From: Desulfuromonas sp.
GTDB taxonomy: Bacteria; Desulfobacterota; Desulfuromonadia; Desulfuromonadales; Geopsychrobacteraceae
Length of the DNA stretch: 64,000 nt
NCBI GenBank assembly: GCA_002868865.1
Contig: PKUC01000073.1
Location: 1-64,000 of the forward strand
Reading direction: 5' to 3'
The notes beneath the pieces were generated by a model. It saw nothing but the letters and a program-made list of their open reading frames with translations. It did no database searches and had not been told where the DNA came from. The position numbers were made by a program, and so were the translations under genes. Shown piece after piece: positions 1 through 10,589 of this stretch; position 1 is the stretch's first letter; each line of letters begins with the position of its first letter.

Positions 1-480
1 GGCGACGCTCATCGAAGCAAACGATGTCAGAATCGTCAACGGTTCAAGGTCTTCAGCCGACAGTTCTCTGGGGACAAAATCGTTAAGATAGAGGATGCCA
101 ACGGTTTGATCATGCATTTTCAGTGGCACTGCAACAATCGACACGATCCCTTCGGCAATGACCGCGCGATTATTGATAGAGTCGAACTGCTTGGTGTCGG
201 GCACCAGAAAAGGCGCATCGTGGTCCAGAACCATCCGTGCCAGCGAGCCCTGTTCTAGGCTCCACTTTTTACGCGCGGAGAAGGATTCACTTAAACCGAC
301 GGCGGCATGCAGCTCCATGATCTGTTCGTCAGGATCGTAGAGAGCGATACTGCCTGCCGGCATATCGAGCAGATCCCGGGCGGTCTGCAGAATCGTCCGC
401 AGGACCTGATCAAGTTCAAGTGAAGACACGACGATGCGAGCAACATCGAAAAGTTCATGTAGACGCTGTGATTGACCCAT
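1..480 (-). CDS. GAF-domain protein, N-terminal part (runs off the window)
   Basis: An open frame reads from an ATG at 480 leftward to the window edge, 160 codons without a stop. The protein begins MGQSQRLHELFDVARIV and continues into a typical GAF fold: a helix followed by VLRTILQTARDLL, then GSIALYDPDEQIMELHAAVGL, then VSIVAVPLKMHDQTVGILYL. GAF domains sense small ligands or act as dimerisation and signal-input modules, usually ahead of a histidine kinase, GGDEF or PP2C output domain. The output domain lies outside the window, so the full function cannot be given. It is transcribed divergently from nrdJ. The domain call is firm from the pattern; the overall role is unknown. Confidence 0.8.
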   Translation of the reverse strand, partial: MGQSQRLHELFDVARIVVSSLELDQVLRTILQTARDLLDMPAGSIALYDPDEQIMELHAAVGLSESFSARKKWSLEQGSLARMVLDHDAPFLVPDTKQFDSINNRAVIAEGIVSIVAVPLKMHDQTVGILYLNDFVPRELSAEDLEPLTILTSFASMSVA

Positions 481-624
481 AAAAGGTTCCCCCTTACACC
501 TTAATGCGAGCATTTCACGGGTTTTCTATATCCCAGAAAGGAAGCAAACTATAGCCGAACTTGTTGTTGCACAGCAAGAGAATTACACAGAAAATATCGT
601 CCAATATTTTTCATCAGCAACCCC

Positions 625-653
625 TTGACAGACACCAGATATAGTGCTCTATT
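625..653 (+). promoter_or_regulatory. Possible sigma-70 promoter for nrdJ
   Basis: A consensus TTGACA at 625-630 is followed 17 bases later by TCTATT at 648-653, which matches 4 of 6 positions of the -10 box. The start of nrdJ lies about 87 bases downstream. I saw no cobalamin riboswitch fold in this leader, although the enzyme uses B12. Confidence 0.4.
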
Positions 654-739
654 TTTGCGGTCCAACAAAATGTAGTGGCATGGCCACATATCACCCCAGT
701 TCACATTTTATGAACAACCATTTACACGGAGGCTGTTTC

Positions 740-2965
740 ATGCCCGAAACAAAACAGAACACCCGGCTGCCGCTGTCCAAAAATGCTCGGACTGTTTTAG
801 CCAAACGCTACCTGAAGCGCGATGTGCAAGGGATCCCTCTCGAATCTCCCGAGGATATGTTTTTCCGCGTTGCTGAAACCATCGCCGGCGCTGAACCGAA
901 GAACAAAGGAAAAAAAACAAATTTTGCCGATGATTATTATCGGATCATGACCGAACTCGACTTTCTCCCTAACTCTCCCACCCTGATGAACGCTGGTCGT
1001 GAGTTAGGACAACTGTCTGCCTGCTTTGTTCTGCCGGTAGGCGATTCGATGGAAAGCATCTTCGAGGCGATCAAGAACACCGCGCTGATCCACAAAAGCG
1101 GTGGTGGCACCGGATTTTCTTTCTCGCGGATCCGCCCCGCCAACGACGAGGTTCAGTCGACCAGCGGCGTCTCATCGGGACCCCTCTCCTTCATGTCGGT
1201 GTTTGATGCCGCCACCGAAACCATCAAGCAGGGCGGCACCCGCCGCGGTGCCAATATGGGCATCCTGCGCATCGACCATCCCGATATCATGGACTTCATC
1301 ATGGCCAAGCGGGATCAGACCGTACTGACCAACTTCAACATCTCGGTCGGTATGACTGAAGCCTTTATGGAGGCAGTCGAGAAAGGCGCCGATTACGACA
1401 TCATCAATCCCCGCAGTGGCAAGGTGGTCAAACAACTGAACGCCACCAAAGTGTTCAACCAGATCATCGATATGGCCTGGACCAATGGCGAACCGGGAAT
1501 CATCTTCCTTGACCGCCTCAACCGTGACAATCCCACTCCACATATCGGCGAGATCGAAAGCACCAACCCTTGTGGAGAACAGCCACTGCTGCCCTATGAG
1601 TCGTGCAACCTCGGTTCTCTTAACCTCGCCAACATGGTCAAAGACGATGACGTCGATTGGGACCGGCTCGGCGATACCGTCCAGCTTGCGACCCGTTTTC
1701 TGGACAACGTTATCGAGGCCAACAAATATCCCCTTCCCGAAATCGATGAAATGACCCGTGCCAACCGTAAAATCGGCCTGGGAGTCATGGGCTGGGCCGA
1801 TATGCTGATCCTGCTGGGCATCCCCTACAACAGCAAAGAGGCTATCGAACTGGGCGAAAAGGTCATGGCCTTCATCAATGATATTTCTCACCAGCAGTCG
1901 ATCGAATTGGCCAAAGAGCGTGGTGCGTTCCCCAACTTCAAGGGAAGCAGCTACGACCAACCGGACGCTAAACAGATCCGTAACGCGACCTGTACCACCA
2001 TCGCCCCCACCGGAACGATCTCGATCATCGCCAACTGTTCCAGCGGAGTCGAACCTCTGTTTGCAGTGTCCTATGTGCGCCAGGTCCTCGATAACAACAA
2101 ACTGATCGAAGTCCATCGGCTGTTTGAAAAAATTGCTAAAGAACGGGGCTTTTACAGCGAAGAGTTAATGCAGGAGATCGCCGAAAAAGGGACCGTTCAA
2201 GGCATCGACGCGATCCCGGCCGATGTCCGTCGCATCTTCGTCACCTCTCACGACATCACCCCGGAAGACCATGTGTTGATGCAGGCCGCTTTTCAGCGCC
2301 ACACCGACAATGCGGTCTCCAAAACGGTCAACTTCTGCAACAACGCCACCCGTGAAGATGTTTCCAAGGTCTATCGTCTGGCTTACCAGCAGGGGTGTAA
2401 GGGGGTTACGATCTATCGCGACGGCTCACGGGATATGCAGGTGCTTTCGGTCGCCAAAAAAGAAGACGATACAAAAACCGAAGACACCATTCCGATGGAA
2501 TCCAAAAAGCCGACCCGCAAGCGCGAACGGCCCCGGGCGCTGACCGGATCGACCTATCAGATGGAAACCGGTTGCGGTCCGCTTTACGTCACCATCAATC
2601 AAGACGACAAGGGCCTGTTTGAGTTGTTCACCACCATGGGCAAGGCAGGTGGTTGCGCGGCCTCGCAATGCGAAGCAATCGGGCGCCTTGTGTCTCTCGC
2701 GTGGCGTAGCGGCGTTCAGGCCCGTCAGGCGGTCAAGCAGATGATCGGCATCACCTGCCACAAACCAGCCGGCTTTGGAGAAAACCGGGTGACCTCCTGC
2801 TCCGACGCAGTGGCAAAAGCGATCGAAATGCACATGTCCAAAGACGGTGAGGCGCCGGTCCCCTTCGTCAGCAACGGCGGTGCCTGCCCCGAATGCGGCG
2901 GCCCCGTCGAGCATGAAGGCGGTTGCTGCGTCTGTCACGCCTGCGGTTATAGTGAGTGTGCCTAG
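740..2965 (+). CDS. nrdJ: Adenosylcobalamin-dependent (class II) ribonucleotide reductase
   Basis: Reduces ribonucleotides to deoxyribonucleotides using a cobalamin-generated thiyl radical, so it supplies DNA precursors with or without oxygen. The ATG at 740 is preferred over an in-frame ATG-like start at 644 because GGAGG lies just before it and the protein then begins MPETKQNTRLPLSKNA, giving 741 residues, usual for the family. Visible landmarks are the N-terminal DFLPNSPTLMNAG segment, GGTGFSFSRIRP, the active-site NPCGE loop at about residues 276-280 followed by ESCNLGSLNL, and ATCTTIAPTGTIS. A C-terminal zinc-ribbon-like region contains CPECGG (from about 716) and CHACGYSEC; such tails carry the re-reducing cysteines. 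It stands alone, with no nrdR or nrdAB beside it. Confidence 0.95.
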   Translation: MPETKQNTRLPLSKNARTVLAKRYLKRDVQGIPLESPEDMFFRVAETIAGAEPKNKGKKTNFADDYYRIMTELDFLPNSPTLMNAGRELGQLSACFVLPVGDSMESIFEAIKNTALIHKSGGGTGFSFSRIRPANDEVQSTSGVSSGPLSFMSVFDAATETIKQGGTRRGANMGILRIDHPDIMDFIMAKRDQTVLTNFNISVGMTEAFMEAVEKGADYDIINPRSGKVVKQLNATKVFNQIIDMAWTNGEPGIIFLDRLNRDNPTPHIGEIESTNPCGEQPLLPYESCNLGSLNLANMVKDDDVDWDRLGDTVQLATRFLDNVIEANKYPLPEIDEMTRANRKIGLGVMGWADMLILLGIPYNSKEAIELGEKVMAFINDISHQQSIELAKERGAFPNFKGSSYDQPDAKQIRNATCTTIAPTGTISIIANCSSGVEPLFAVSYVRQVLDNNKLIEVHRLFEKIAKERGFYSEELMQEIAEKGTVQGIDAIPADVRRIFVTSHDITPEDHVLMQAAFQRHTDNAVSKTVNFCNNATREDVSKVYRLAYQQGCKGVTIYRDGSRDMQVLSVAKKEDDTKTEDTIPMESKKPTRKRERPRALTGSTYQMETGCGPLYVTINQDDKGLFELFTTMGKAGGCAASQCEAIGRLVSLAWRSGVQARQAVKQMIGITCHKPAGFGENRVTSCSDAVAKAIEMHMSKDGEAPVPFVSNGGACPECGGPVEHEGGCCVCHACGYSECA

Positions 2966-3016
2966 GATCAAATAGAGAAAATAATCAGATCAGTCAGAAA
3001 ACCCGACTGAGAAAAT

Positions 3017-3066
3017 AACAACACAGGGGACAGCAGATATTTCTTCTCGCTGTCCCCTGTGTTGTT
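3017..3066. terminator. Perfect 18-bp inverted repeat between convergent genes
   Basis: The arms at 3017-3034 and 3049-3066 are exact reverse complements (AACAACACAGGGGACAGC and its partner) around a 14-base loop. The element sits between the convergent ends of nrdJ and the metallophosphoesterase gene. The minus-strand side is followed by a T-rich stretch, the plus side is not. A bidirectional terminator is the simplest reading; a REP-like dispersed palindrome is an alternative. Confidence 0.55.
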
Positions 3067-3074
3067 GAGCTCGA

Positions 3075-4199
3075 TCAAATCGATTCTGTTGACACAATCT
3101 CAATCACCGTAATCTCCGGCGGTGAAAAAATCCGCATTGGCGGCCCCCAGGTGCCGGTTCCGCGACTGGTGTAAAGGTGAGCCCCACCCTCCAGCGTGTA
3201 CAAGCCGTCCTGCATCGGAAAGCGCAGTCCCGTCAGCAGATTGAACGGGAAAATCTGGCCTCGGTGCGAATGCCCCGACAACTGCAGATCGAAGCGCCCC
3301 TTTGCTTCGTCCGATATCAACGGTCGATGTTTCAAAAAGACCGTAAAGCGGTCCGAAGCGCCGGACAATGCCGCACCATCATCCGACACTCCCTGCCGTG
3401 CCGGATCATCGACCCCCGCCAATCGCAGCACCTCTCCGACAGCAACTGCCTCGTTACGCAAGATCCGAAAACCGCTCTTTTTCAGAAAATCGATCGACTG
3501 CCCCAATCCGGCATAATATTCATGGTTACCGAGAACGGCGAACTTGCCCAAGGGGGGATCGAGTTGATTCCAGATCGACGACAGCTCCTCCAGGTGATTA
3601 ATCTGAGCATCGACGATATCGCCGGTGGCGACCAGTAGATCAGGTCGCAGTTCGCGCAGTCGATTCACCACCGGCGTCAGCGCTTCGTCACGATGGATCA
3701 ACCCCAGGTGCATGTCCGACACCTGCGCAATCCGTATCGGGGTGCTGTCGGCTGGCAATTTATCACTGACAATTCTGACCTGCTCAATCTGCAGGGTATT
3801 GGCTTCATACAGACCGTAAAAACAGGCCCCCAGCACAATAACTCCGGCCAGAAAAGCCGTCACCCCGCCGCGAATCGACAGATCGACACTCAATACGTCC
3901 AAACGAGAGATGACTGCGGCAAACAGCTCCCAGATCCCGAGCAGAACAAACAGACTGAAGGCGACGAATACCACCCCCATCCAACTGTAGCTAACCCAGG
4001 CCAGCGCGCGGGCCAGATTTTCGTACTCTGCACGCTCACTTAACCGCACCAGCAGCGGCGCAAAGATCATCAAGGCCATCCATACCCAGGTCAGGGTGGG
4101 CAACGCCGGGTGCCCTTTGAGCAGCGGATGAGCTCCCCAGAAGACCAGAACATGCATGGCAGAATAGATCGACAGAAAAATAAGCAGAAACAGAGTCAT
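3075..4199 (-). CDS. Membrane-anchored calcineurin-like metallophosphoesterase
   Basis: A 374-residue protein. The first 140 or so residues hold about four hydrophobic helices; the rest is a dinuclear-metal phosphoesterase domain. The metal-binding signatures are in order: SDMHLG (D162, H164), GDIVD (193-197), GNHEYY (224-229) and SGHSHRGQ near residue 308. This layout matches the YkuE/YaeI group, some of which hydrolyse UDP-diacylglucosamine or other phosphoesters at the membrane. The substrate here cannot be told from sequence. It is convergent with nrdJ and divergent from the PhnA gene. Confidence 0.85.
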   Translation of the reverse strand: MTLFLLIFLSIYSAMHVLVFWGAHPLLKGHPALPTLTWVWMALMIFAPLLVRLSERAEYENLARALAWVSYSWMGVVFVAFSLFVLLGIWELFAAVISRLDVLSVDLSIRGGVTAFLAGVIVLGACFYGLYEANTLQIEQVRIVSDKLPADSTPIRIAQVSDMHLGLIHRDEALTPVVNRLRELRPDLLVATGDIVDAQINHLEELSSIWNQLDPPLGKFAVLGNHEYYAGLGQSIDFLKKSGFRILRNEAVAVGEVLRLAGVDDPARQGVSDDGAALSGASDRFTVFLKHRPLISDEAKGRFDLQLSGHSHRGQIFPFNLLTGLRFPMQDGLYTLEGGAHLYTSRGTGTWGPPMRIFSPPEITVIEIVSTESI

Positions 4200-4238
4200 C
4201 GATTCACTTTCTCCGAAAAAGACCAGACAGAGAGACTG

Positions 4239-4267
4239 GAGACAATCGGCAACAGATGTGCTATAAA
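4239..4267 (+). promoter_or_regulatory. Possible promoter for the PhnA-family gene
   Basis: TATAAA at 4262-4267 lies 17 bases after AGGACA at 4239-4244, a 4-of-6 match to the -35 box. The next start codon is 42 bases downstream. Confidence 0.35.
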
Positions 4268-4309
4268 ATCAGCTCTTTCAAAGCATACTAACAGAAAAGG
4301 ATGACCACC

Positions 4310-4648
4310 ATGAGCACCTTCCCCCCCTGCCCCGAATGTTCCTCCGCATACACCTACGAAGACCGCGGCCTGCTGGTCTGCCCGGAGTGCGCTCACGAAT
4401 GGACCGCCGCAGAGGCTGAAGCAGATGAATCAGATCCGGTTTTTCGGGATGCCCACGGTAATATTTTAGAAGATGGGGATACCGTCACGGTGATCAAGGA
4501 CCTGAAGATCAAGGGATCTTCCTCTGTGGTCAAGGTCGGAACCCGCGTCAGAAACATCCGTTTAACAGAAGGTGATCACGATATCGACTGTAAAATTGAT
4601 GGCATTGGTGCCATGAAGTTAAAGTCCGAATTTGTAAAAAAAGCATGA
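4310..4648 (+). CDS. yjdM: PhnA/YjdM-family zinc-ribbon protein
   Basis: A 112-residue protein whose N-terminus has a CPEC...CPEC zinc ribbon, followed by the highly conserved [18 protein letters not shown] segment and the C-terminal [19 protein letters not shown]. This is essentially the E. coli YjdM (PhnA) pattern over its whole length. Despite the old name alkylphosphonate uptake protein, the family is not part of the phn C-P lyase operon and its cellular role is unsettled. The second ATG at 4310 is preferred over 4301 because AAAGG then sits 9 bases upstream. No phosphonate genes are nearby. Confidence 0.9.
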   Translation: MSTFPPCPECSSAYTYEDRGLLVCPECAHEWTAAEAEADESDPVFRDAHGNILEDGDTVTVIKDLKIKGSSSVVKVGTRVRNIRLTEGDHDIDCKIDGIGAMKLKSEFVKKA

Positions 4649-4738
4649 TTGTTGAAATATCATTTATTTTTTTCAGTCTAAAGACTTAAAGCAATAGTAA
4701 GATATATTTAACTTCAGCCCGAAAGGAAGACGTTGACT

Positions 4739-5194
4739 ATGAATTATGTGATGAAGCAGGAAAATGGTTTTACTTTAATTGAGCTCATAATAGTAATCGT
4801 TGTTCTGGGAATTATGTCCGCAGTTGCTATCCCTAAATTTATAGATCTCCAAGATGACGCAACTGAAGCCACAGCTGAAGGCATTGTCGGTGCCATTAAC
4901 GGAAGTGCTGAATTAGTTCGTGGTGCCGCTTTGGTTCGGGGTGTTGCATCTGCTGGAGGAAATGTTTTAGTCAGTGGCTCAAATGTGACAGTTGTTGCAG
5001 GTGGATATCCTGCCGCTACTGCTGCCGGTATTGGTAGTGCAGTTAAAATAGATTCTGATTGGTCCGGAGCGGTTGATACAACTACCTACGTCTATCAAAA
5101 TGCCTCTGGCAACTGTACCGTGCGATATTCAGTTGTCGCAGATGCAACAAATCCAAGCTTTTCCACAGCAATCGATGCAGGCTGTAAAAAATAG
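4739..5194 (+). CDS. MshA-like type IV pilin
   Basis: A 151-residue prepilin: short leader MNYVMKQENG, then the processing site G|FTLIEL and a hydrophobic N-terminal helix (LIELIIVIVVLGIMSAVAIP). The following KFIDLQDDATEAT and the Gly/Ala-rich stretch resemble MSHA major pilins rather than PilA. Two cysteines near the C-terminus (NCTV and AGCKK) could form the D-region disulfide. GGAAGA lies 9 bases before the ATG at 4739; an upstream in-frame TTG at 4733 is less likely. No pilus assembly genes are adjacent, and codon use is more AT-rich than in its neighbours, which may point to transfer or to high-expression codon choice. Confidence 0.88.
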   Translation: MNYVMKQENGFTLIELIIVIVVLGIMSAVAIPKFIDLQDDATEATAEGIVGAINGSAELVRGAALVRGVASAGGNVLVSGSNVTVVAGGYPAATAAGIGSAVKIDSDWSGAVDTTTYVYQNASGNCTVRYSVVADATNPSFSTAIDAGCKK

Positions 5195-5228
5195 CAGCAG
5201 TGATTGAACTTAAGGACTGGGTATTGCT

Positions 5229-5582
5229 GTGAATAAAGATTCTAAGGACATCCAGCAGCATCCATTATCGACGCAGCCTGACACGATGATCTGGGACACA
5301 CTCTGTCATCGCTGTGGTGAGTGTTGTTTTGAAAAGATCATCGACAAACGTGGCCGGATCATTACGACGCAAATTCCCTGCCGCTTTCTTGATATTCACA
5401 GCAGGCTGTGTCGGGTTTATCATCAACGCACCCGTCTCGAAGAGGACTGTATTCGGCTCACTCCAGACAATATAGATGAGCTCATATGGTTGCCAGAAAC
5501 CTGCGGCTACGTTCAGTTTCTACAAAAAAACAGCCTAGCTCCGTCAAATAACTGCCCACAGCAGCCAAACAGCCGAAAATGA
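5229..5582 (+). CDS. YkgJ-type cysteine-cluster protein
   Basis: A 117-residue protein with CHRCGECC near residue 26, further cysteines in IPCRFLD, LCRVY and EDCIR, and a late CGY. This CxxCxxCC-plus-three arrangement is the signature of the YkgJ/UPF0153 or UPF0260 zinc- or iron-chelating cysteine-cluster family, whose function is not established. The GTG start at 5229 follows AAGGA by about 12 bases; an ATG at 5286 would still keep the motif. It lies 34 bases after the pilin stop and may be co-transcribed with it. A terminator follows at 5726. Confidence 0.75.
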   Translation: MNKDSKDIQQHPLSTQPDTMIWDTLCHRCGECCFEKIIDKRGRIITTQIPCRFLDIHSRLCRVYHQRTRLEEDCIRLTPDNIDELIWLPETCGYVQFLQKNSLAPSNNCPQQPNSRK

Positions 5583-5725
5583 GCCCTGATTGCCAACTTA
5601 AAATCCACACACCATCATGTCATGCGGCCGCGGCAGCTTATTTTCCGAGCAAAATTCTCAATAATGGATGTCACAAAAAAAGCTGGCATGCCCTATGCTA
5701 ATACATACCAGTACGCAAAACCTTG

Positions 5726-5766
5726 ACCCCGGTGCCTTTCCCCCTCCTAGGCCCGGGGTATTTTTT
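5726..5766 (+). terminator. Rho-independent terminator
   Basis: ACCCCGG at 5726-5732 pairs with CCGGGGT at 5753-5759 and is followed by ATTTTTT. It ends the plus-strand pilin/YkgJ transcript before the convergent hypF. Confidence 0.7.
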
Positions 5767-5794
5767 ATCCCCCATTCAATCGACCGCAGAAACG

Positions 5795-8074
5795 TCAGCA
5801 TGCCTTAGGCGGAACGCTGTGACCGGCGATTACGGCCTGACCCAGCGACAGCCCTCCATCGTTGGGAGGGACTTGTCGGTGGACCAGTACTCGAAAGTCG
5901 TCTGCACGAAGTAGATTTAAGGTCCGCTCCGTCAGATAGCGGTTCTGAAACACCCCACCCGACAGAGCGACAGGAACAGGACCATACGTCTTACGCAGTA
6001 GACGACAAACCTGAGCGATCATCGTTGCTAAACCGTTGTGAAACCGGGCGCTCACTATTGACGAGCTGATATTATTATTCAGATCCGAAACCAGTTCTCG
6101 GATCAGTGGATCCGCGTCGATTTTTAACCCGGCAGCGTATTTGACAACTGCAAATGGGTAGCCCTCGAAATGCTCAGCGTCATCGGGCAGGGCCATTTCC
6201 AGGGCGAGGGCGGCCTGACCTTCGTAACTGACCTTAGCGCGCAAACCCGCCAGCGCAGCAACGGCATCGAACAGACGCCCACAACTCGACGTCAGTGGCG
6301 CATTGATCCCGCGCTTGACCATCTGCCTGAGCAGTTGGAGTTCGCTGCTCCGATTAGCAAAACAGGACATCTTCGGAAGAGAGTCATCGCCGTACGTCTT
6401 GATCAGATAGCTGGCAGCCATCCGCCACGGCTCTTTGACCGCAGCATCCCCGCCCGGCAGGGCCACAGGATCAAAGTGCGCAACCCGCTCGAACTCCCGG
6501 TAGTCGCCGAGCAGAAACTCTCCCCCCCAGAGCGTGTCGTCGATCCCATAGCCGGCTCCATCAAAGACAACCCCCAAGGCCAGTTCATCAACCCCGTTAT
6601 CGACCATACAACTGACCAGATGTGCGTGATGATGCTGGACGGACACCGATCGTCCATCCAGAGCTATTGCAGATCGGCTTGAGACAAAATCGGGATGAAG
6701 ATCATGAGCGATGATTGAGGGAGGACTGTCCAGCAGGTTCTGCAGATCTGTGATGGCTTGATGTTGCGCGTCGAGAGCATCCCGATTCTTCAGATCCCCA
6801 AGATGATGGCTGATAAAGGCGCAATCGGATCGGGTCAGACAGATGGTGTTTTTCAGCTCGGCCCCAAGCGCCAGCACTGCTGGCTGCCCACTCGCAAGCC
6901 GGATAGAGCGCGGTACATATCCACGCGACCGGCGCAGAACAAGGGGCTGCTGGTCGATTACCCGCACGATGGAATCTTCAGTCCTGCGCTGGATCCGGCG
7001 GTTATGGGACAGGTAGCCGTCCGCGATACCGTCCAAACGATTCAAAGCCTGTTGATCGTCAAAGGCAATCGGTTCGTCACTGCGGTTTCCGCTGGTCATC
7101 ACCAGTGCAGAGAAGTCCTGCAACAGCAGGCTATGGAGAGGGGTATACGGCAGCATGACGCCCCAGAAGGTGTTCCCCGGAGCGACCGATTCTGCGATAC
7201 CCGCTTCAGCACGACGCGCAAGCAGAACGATGGGGCGCTCCACGCCACACAGCAAGCGTTCTTCCAGAGGAGAGAGCCGTGCGATCTGTTCGATCGCAGT
7301 GAGATCGGAGACCATCAACGCGAACGGCTTCTCATCCCGGTGTTTGCGCTGGCGCAGACGCACGACAGCGGCGGCATCGGTCGCATCAACGGCGAGATGA
7401 TAGCCGCCAAGCCCCTTGATAGCGACAATGCCCCCCTGCCCCAGCATTTTGACTGCTTCACGCAAAGGGTCAACGCCACCGACCACACGGCCCCGGGCAT
7501 CCGAAAAGGAGAGGACGGGGCCACAGACGGGACAGGCGTTAGGCTGAGCGTGAAAGCGGCGCGAAAGAGGGTCGTGATACTCTTTCAAACAGGAGGGACA
7601 CATGGGAAACTCGGCCATGGTGGTAGCAGACCGGTCATAGGGAACCCCGGTAACAATGCTGTAGCGCGGGCCACAATTGGTGCAGTTGATAAAGGGATAG
7701 GCAAAGCGCCGATCGGTCACAGCACTCATTTCCGCGAGACAGTCTTTGCAGCTTGCGGCATCGGGAGCGATCTGCGTTTCTCCACGGGTAGATTCGGTGC
7801 TGGCGACAATCGTAAAATCGGAAAAACCGAGCGGGGCGACAGAAACAACAGCAACACGGCTGATCAGTGCCAGAGGTGGTGCTTCGGATTCAAGTGCAGC
7901 AACGAAGGCTTCAGCGCCCACGACATCGCCCTCAACGTGAATCAGAACCCCCTGTGAATCATTGAGGACCGTACCTGACAGGCCATATTCCGTTGCCAGG
8001 CGATAAACAAACGGCCGAAAGCCGACCCCCTGGACAATCCCTTCAACCCTAACGTTCCAGACAACTGAACGCAA
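5795..8074 (-). CDS. hypF: Carbamoyltransferase HypF ([NiFe] hydrogenase maturation)
   Basis: Makes the carbamoyl group that becomes the cyanide ligand of the [NiFe] site, handing it to HypE. Domains in order: acylphosphatase (VEGIVQGVGFRPFVYRLA), paired zinc fingers (CKDC...CTNCG and CPSC...CPVCG), YrdC-like adenylate-forming domain (IKGLGGYHLAVDA), and the Kae1-like carbamoyltransferase part with VQHHHAH and GGVFQN. The frame opens at 8131, but AGGAGG lies 5 bases before an in-frame TTG at 8074, so I start there, giving 759 residues. No other hyp or hydrogenase gene is in the window. It is divergent from the pseudouridine synthase gene. Confidence 0.95.
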   Translation of the reverse strand: MRSVVWNVRVEGIVQGVGFRPFVYRLATEYGLSGTVLNDSQGVLIHVEGDVVGAEAFVAALESEAPPLALISRVAVVSVAPLGFSDFTIVASTESTRGETQIAPDAASCKDCLAEMSAVTDRRFAYPFINCTNCGPRYSIVTGVPYDRSATTMAEFPMCPSCLKEYHDPLSRRFHAQPNACPVCGPVLSFSDARGRVVGGVDPLREAVKMLGQGGIVAIKGLGGYHLAVDATDAAAVVRLRQRKHRDEKPFALMVSDLTAIEQIARLSPLEERLLCGVERPIVLLARRAEAGIAESVAPGNTFWGVMLPYTPLHSLLLQDFSALVMTSGNRSDEPIAFDDQQALNRLDGIADGYLSHNRRIQRRTEDSIVRVIDQQPLVLRRSRGYVPRSIRLASGQPAVLALGAELKNTICLTRSDCAFISHHLGDLKNRDALDAQHQAITDLQNLLDSPPSIIAHDLHPDFVSSRSAIALDGRSVSVQHHHAHLVSCMVDNGVDELALGVVFDGAGYGIDDTLWGGEFLLGDYREFERVAHFDPVALPGGDAAVKEPWRMAASYLIKTYGDDSLPKMSCFANRSSELQLLRQMVKRGINAPLTSSCGRLFDAVAALAGLRAKVSYEGQAALALEMALPDDAEHFEGYPFAVVKYAAGLKIDADPLIRELVSDLNNNISSSIVSARFHNGLATMIAQVCRLLRKTYGPVPVALSGGVFQNRYLTERTLNLLRADDFRVLVHRQVPPNDGGLSLGQAVIAGHSVPPKAC

Positions 8075-8235
8075 CCACTCCTCCTGACAAACAGATTTAC
8101 ATCTTTCTGCATGCACAAACGTTGTGGGCAACCGCTACCGGACTCACTTCATCTCTTGATCGAGCAACAGAATTTCAGTAGAGTCAGCGTTCATCACCCT
8201 GAACGCCCCCAAGAACAAATTTGAGCAGGCGACCG

Positions 8236-10321
<2,086 letters not shown>

Positions 10322-10340
10322 TCGAAAACCGACATAATTC

Positions 10341-10383
10341 AAAAAGGCAAGAGAGCGACAACTGTAGCTCCCTTGCCTTTTTT
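10341..10383 (+). terminator. Rho-independent terminator of purB
   Basis: AAAGGCAAG and GAGC pair with GCTC and CTTGCCTTT, then a run of Ts. It starts about 20 bases after the purB stop. Confidence 0.85.
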
Positions 10384-10516
10384 GTTTCATTTCATTGGCG
10401 ACTGATCTGGTCCGCCAACACGCTCAAACCTGTGCGACCCGCTTCGTTTCAGCAGACAACAACAATGGCCACATACCGAAAGCGAACGCCTATTCAGCTG
10501 GATCAGCGAATCAAAA

Positions 10517-10546
10517 CCCCCGTTTCGGCAGAAACCAAAACGGGGG
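10517..10546 (-). terminator. Rho-independent terminator of the DASS transporter gene
   Basis: CCCCCGTTT at 10517-10525 pairs with AAACGGGGG at 10538-10546. Read on the minus strand it is followed by TTTTG, about 45 bases after the transporter stop. The rest of 10385-10589 shows nothing further. Confidence 0.8.
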
Positions 10547-10589
10547 CAGATGAGTTCAAGAGGTGAACGGGAGAAACTCAATCAGTGGA

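Noticed and set aside
480-739. Cobalamin riboswitch ahead of nrdJ
   Set aside because: No B12-box-like conserved core or long paired leader is visible in the 260-base gap.
1172-2116. 314-codon open frame on the minus strand inside nrdJ
   Set aside because: Antisense shadow of a GC-rich, strongly conserved gene; low-complexity His/Asp/Gly content and no ribosome site or known motif.
6758-7957. 399-codon plus-strand frame across hypF
   Set aside because: Antisense to a complete HypF with all motifs; no independent signals.
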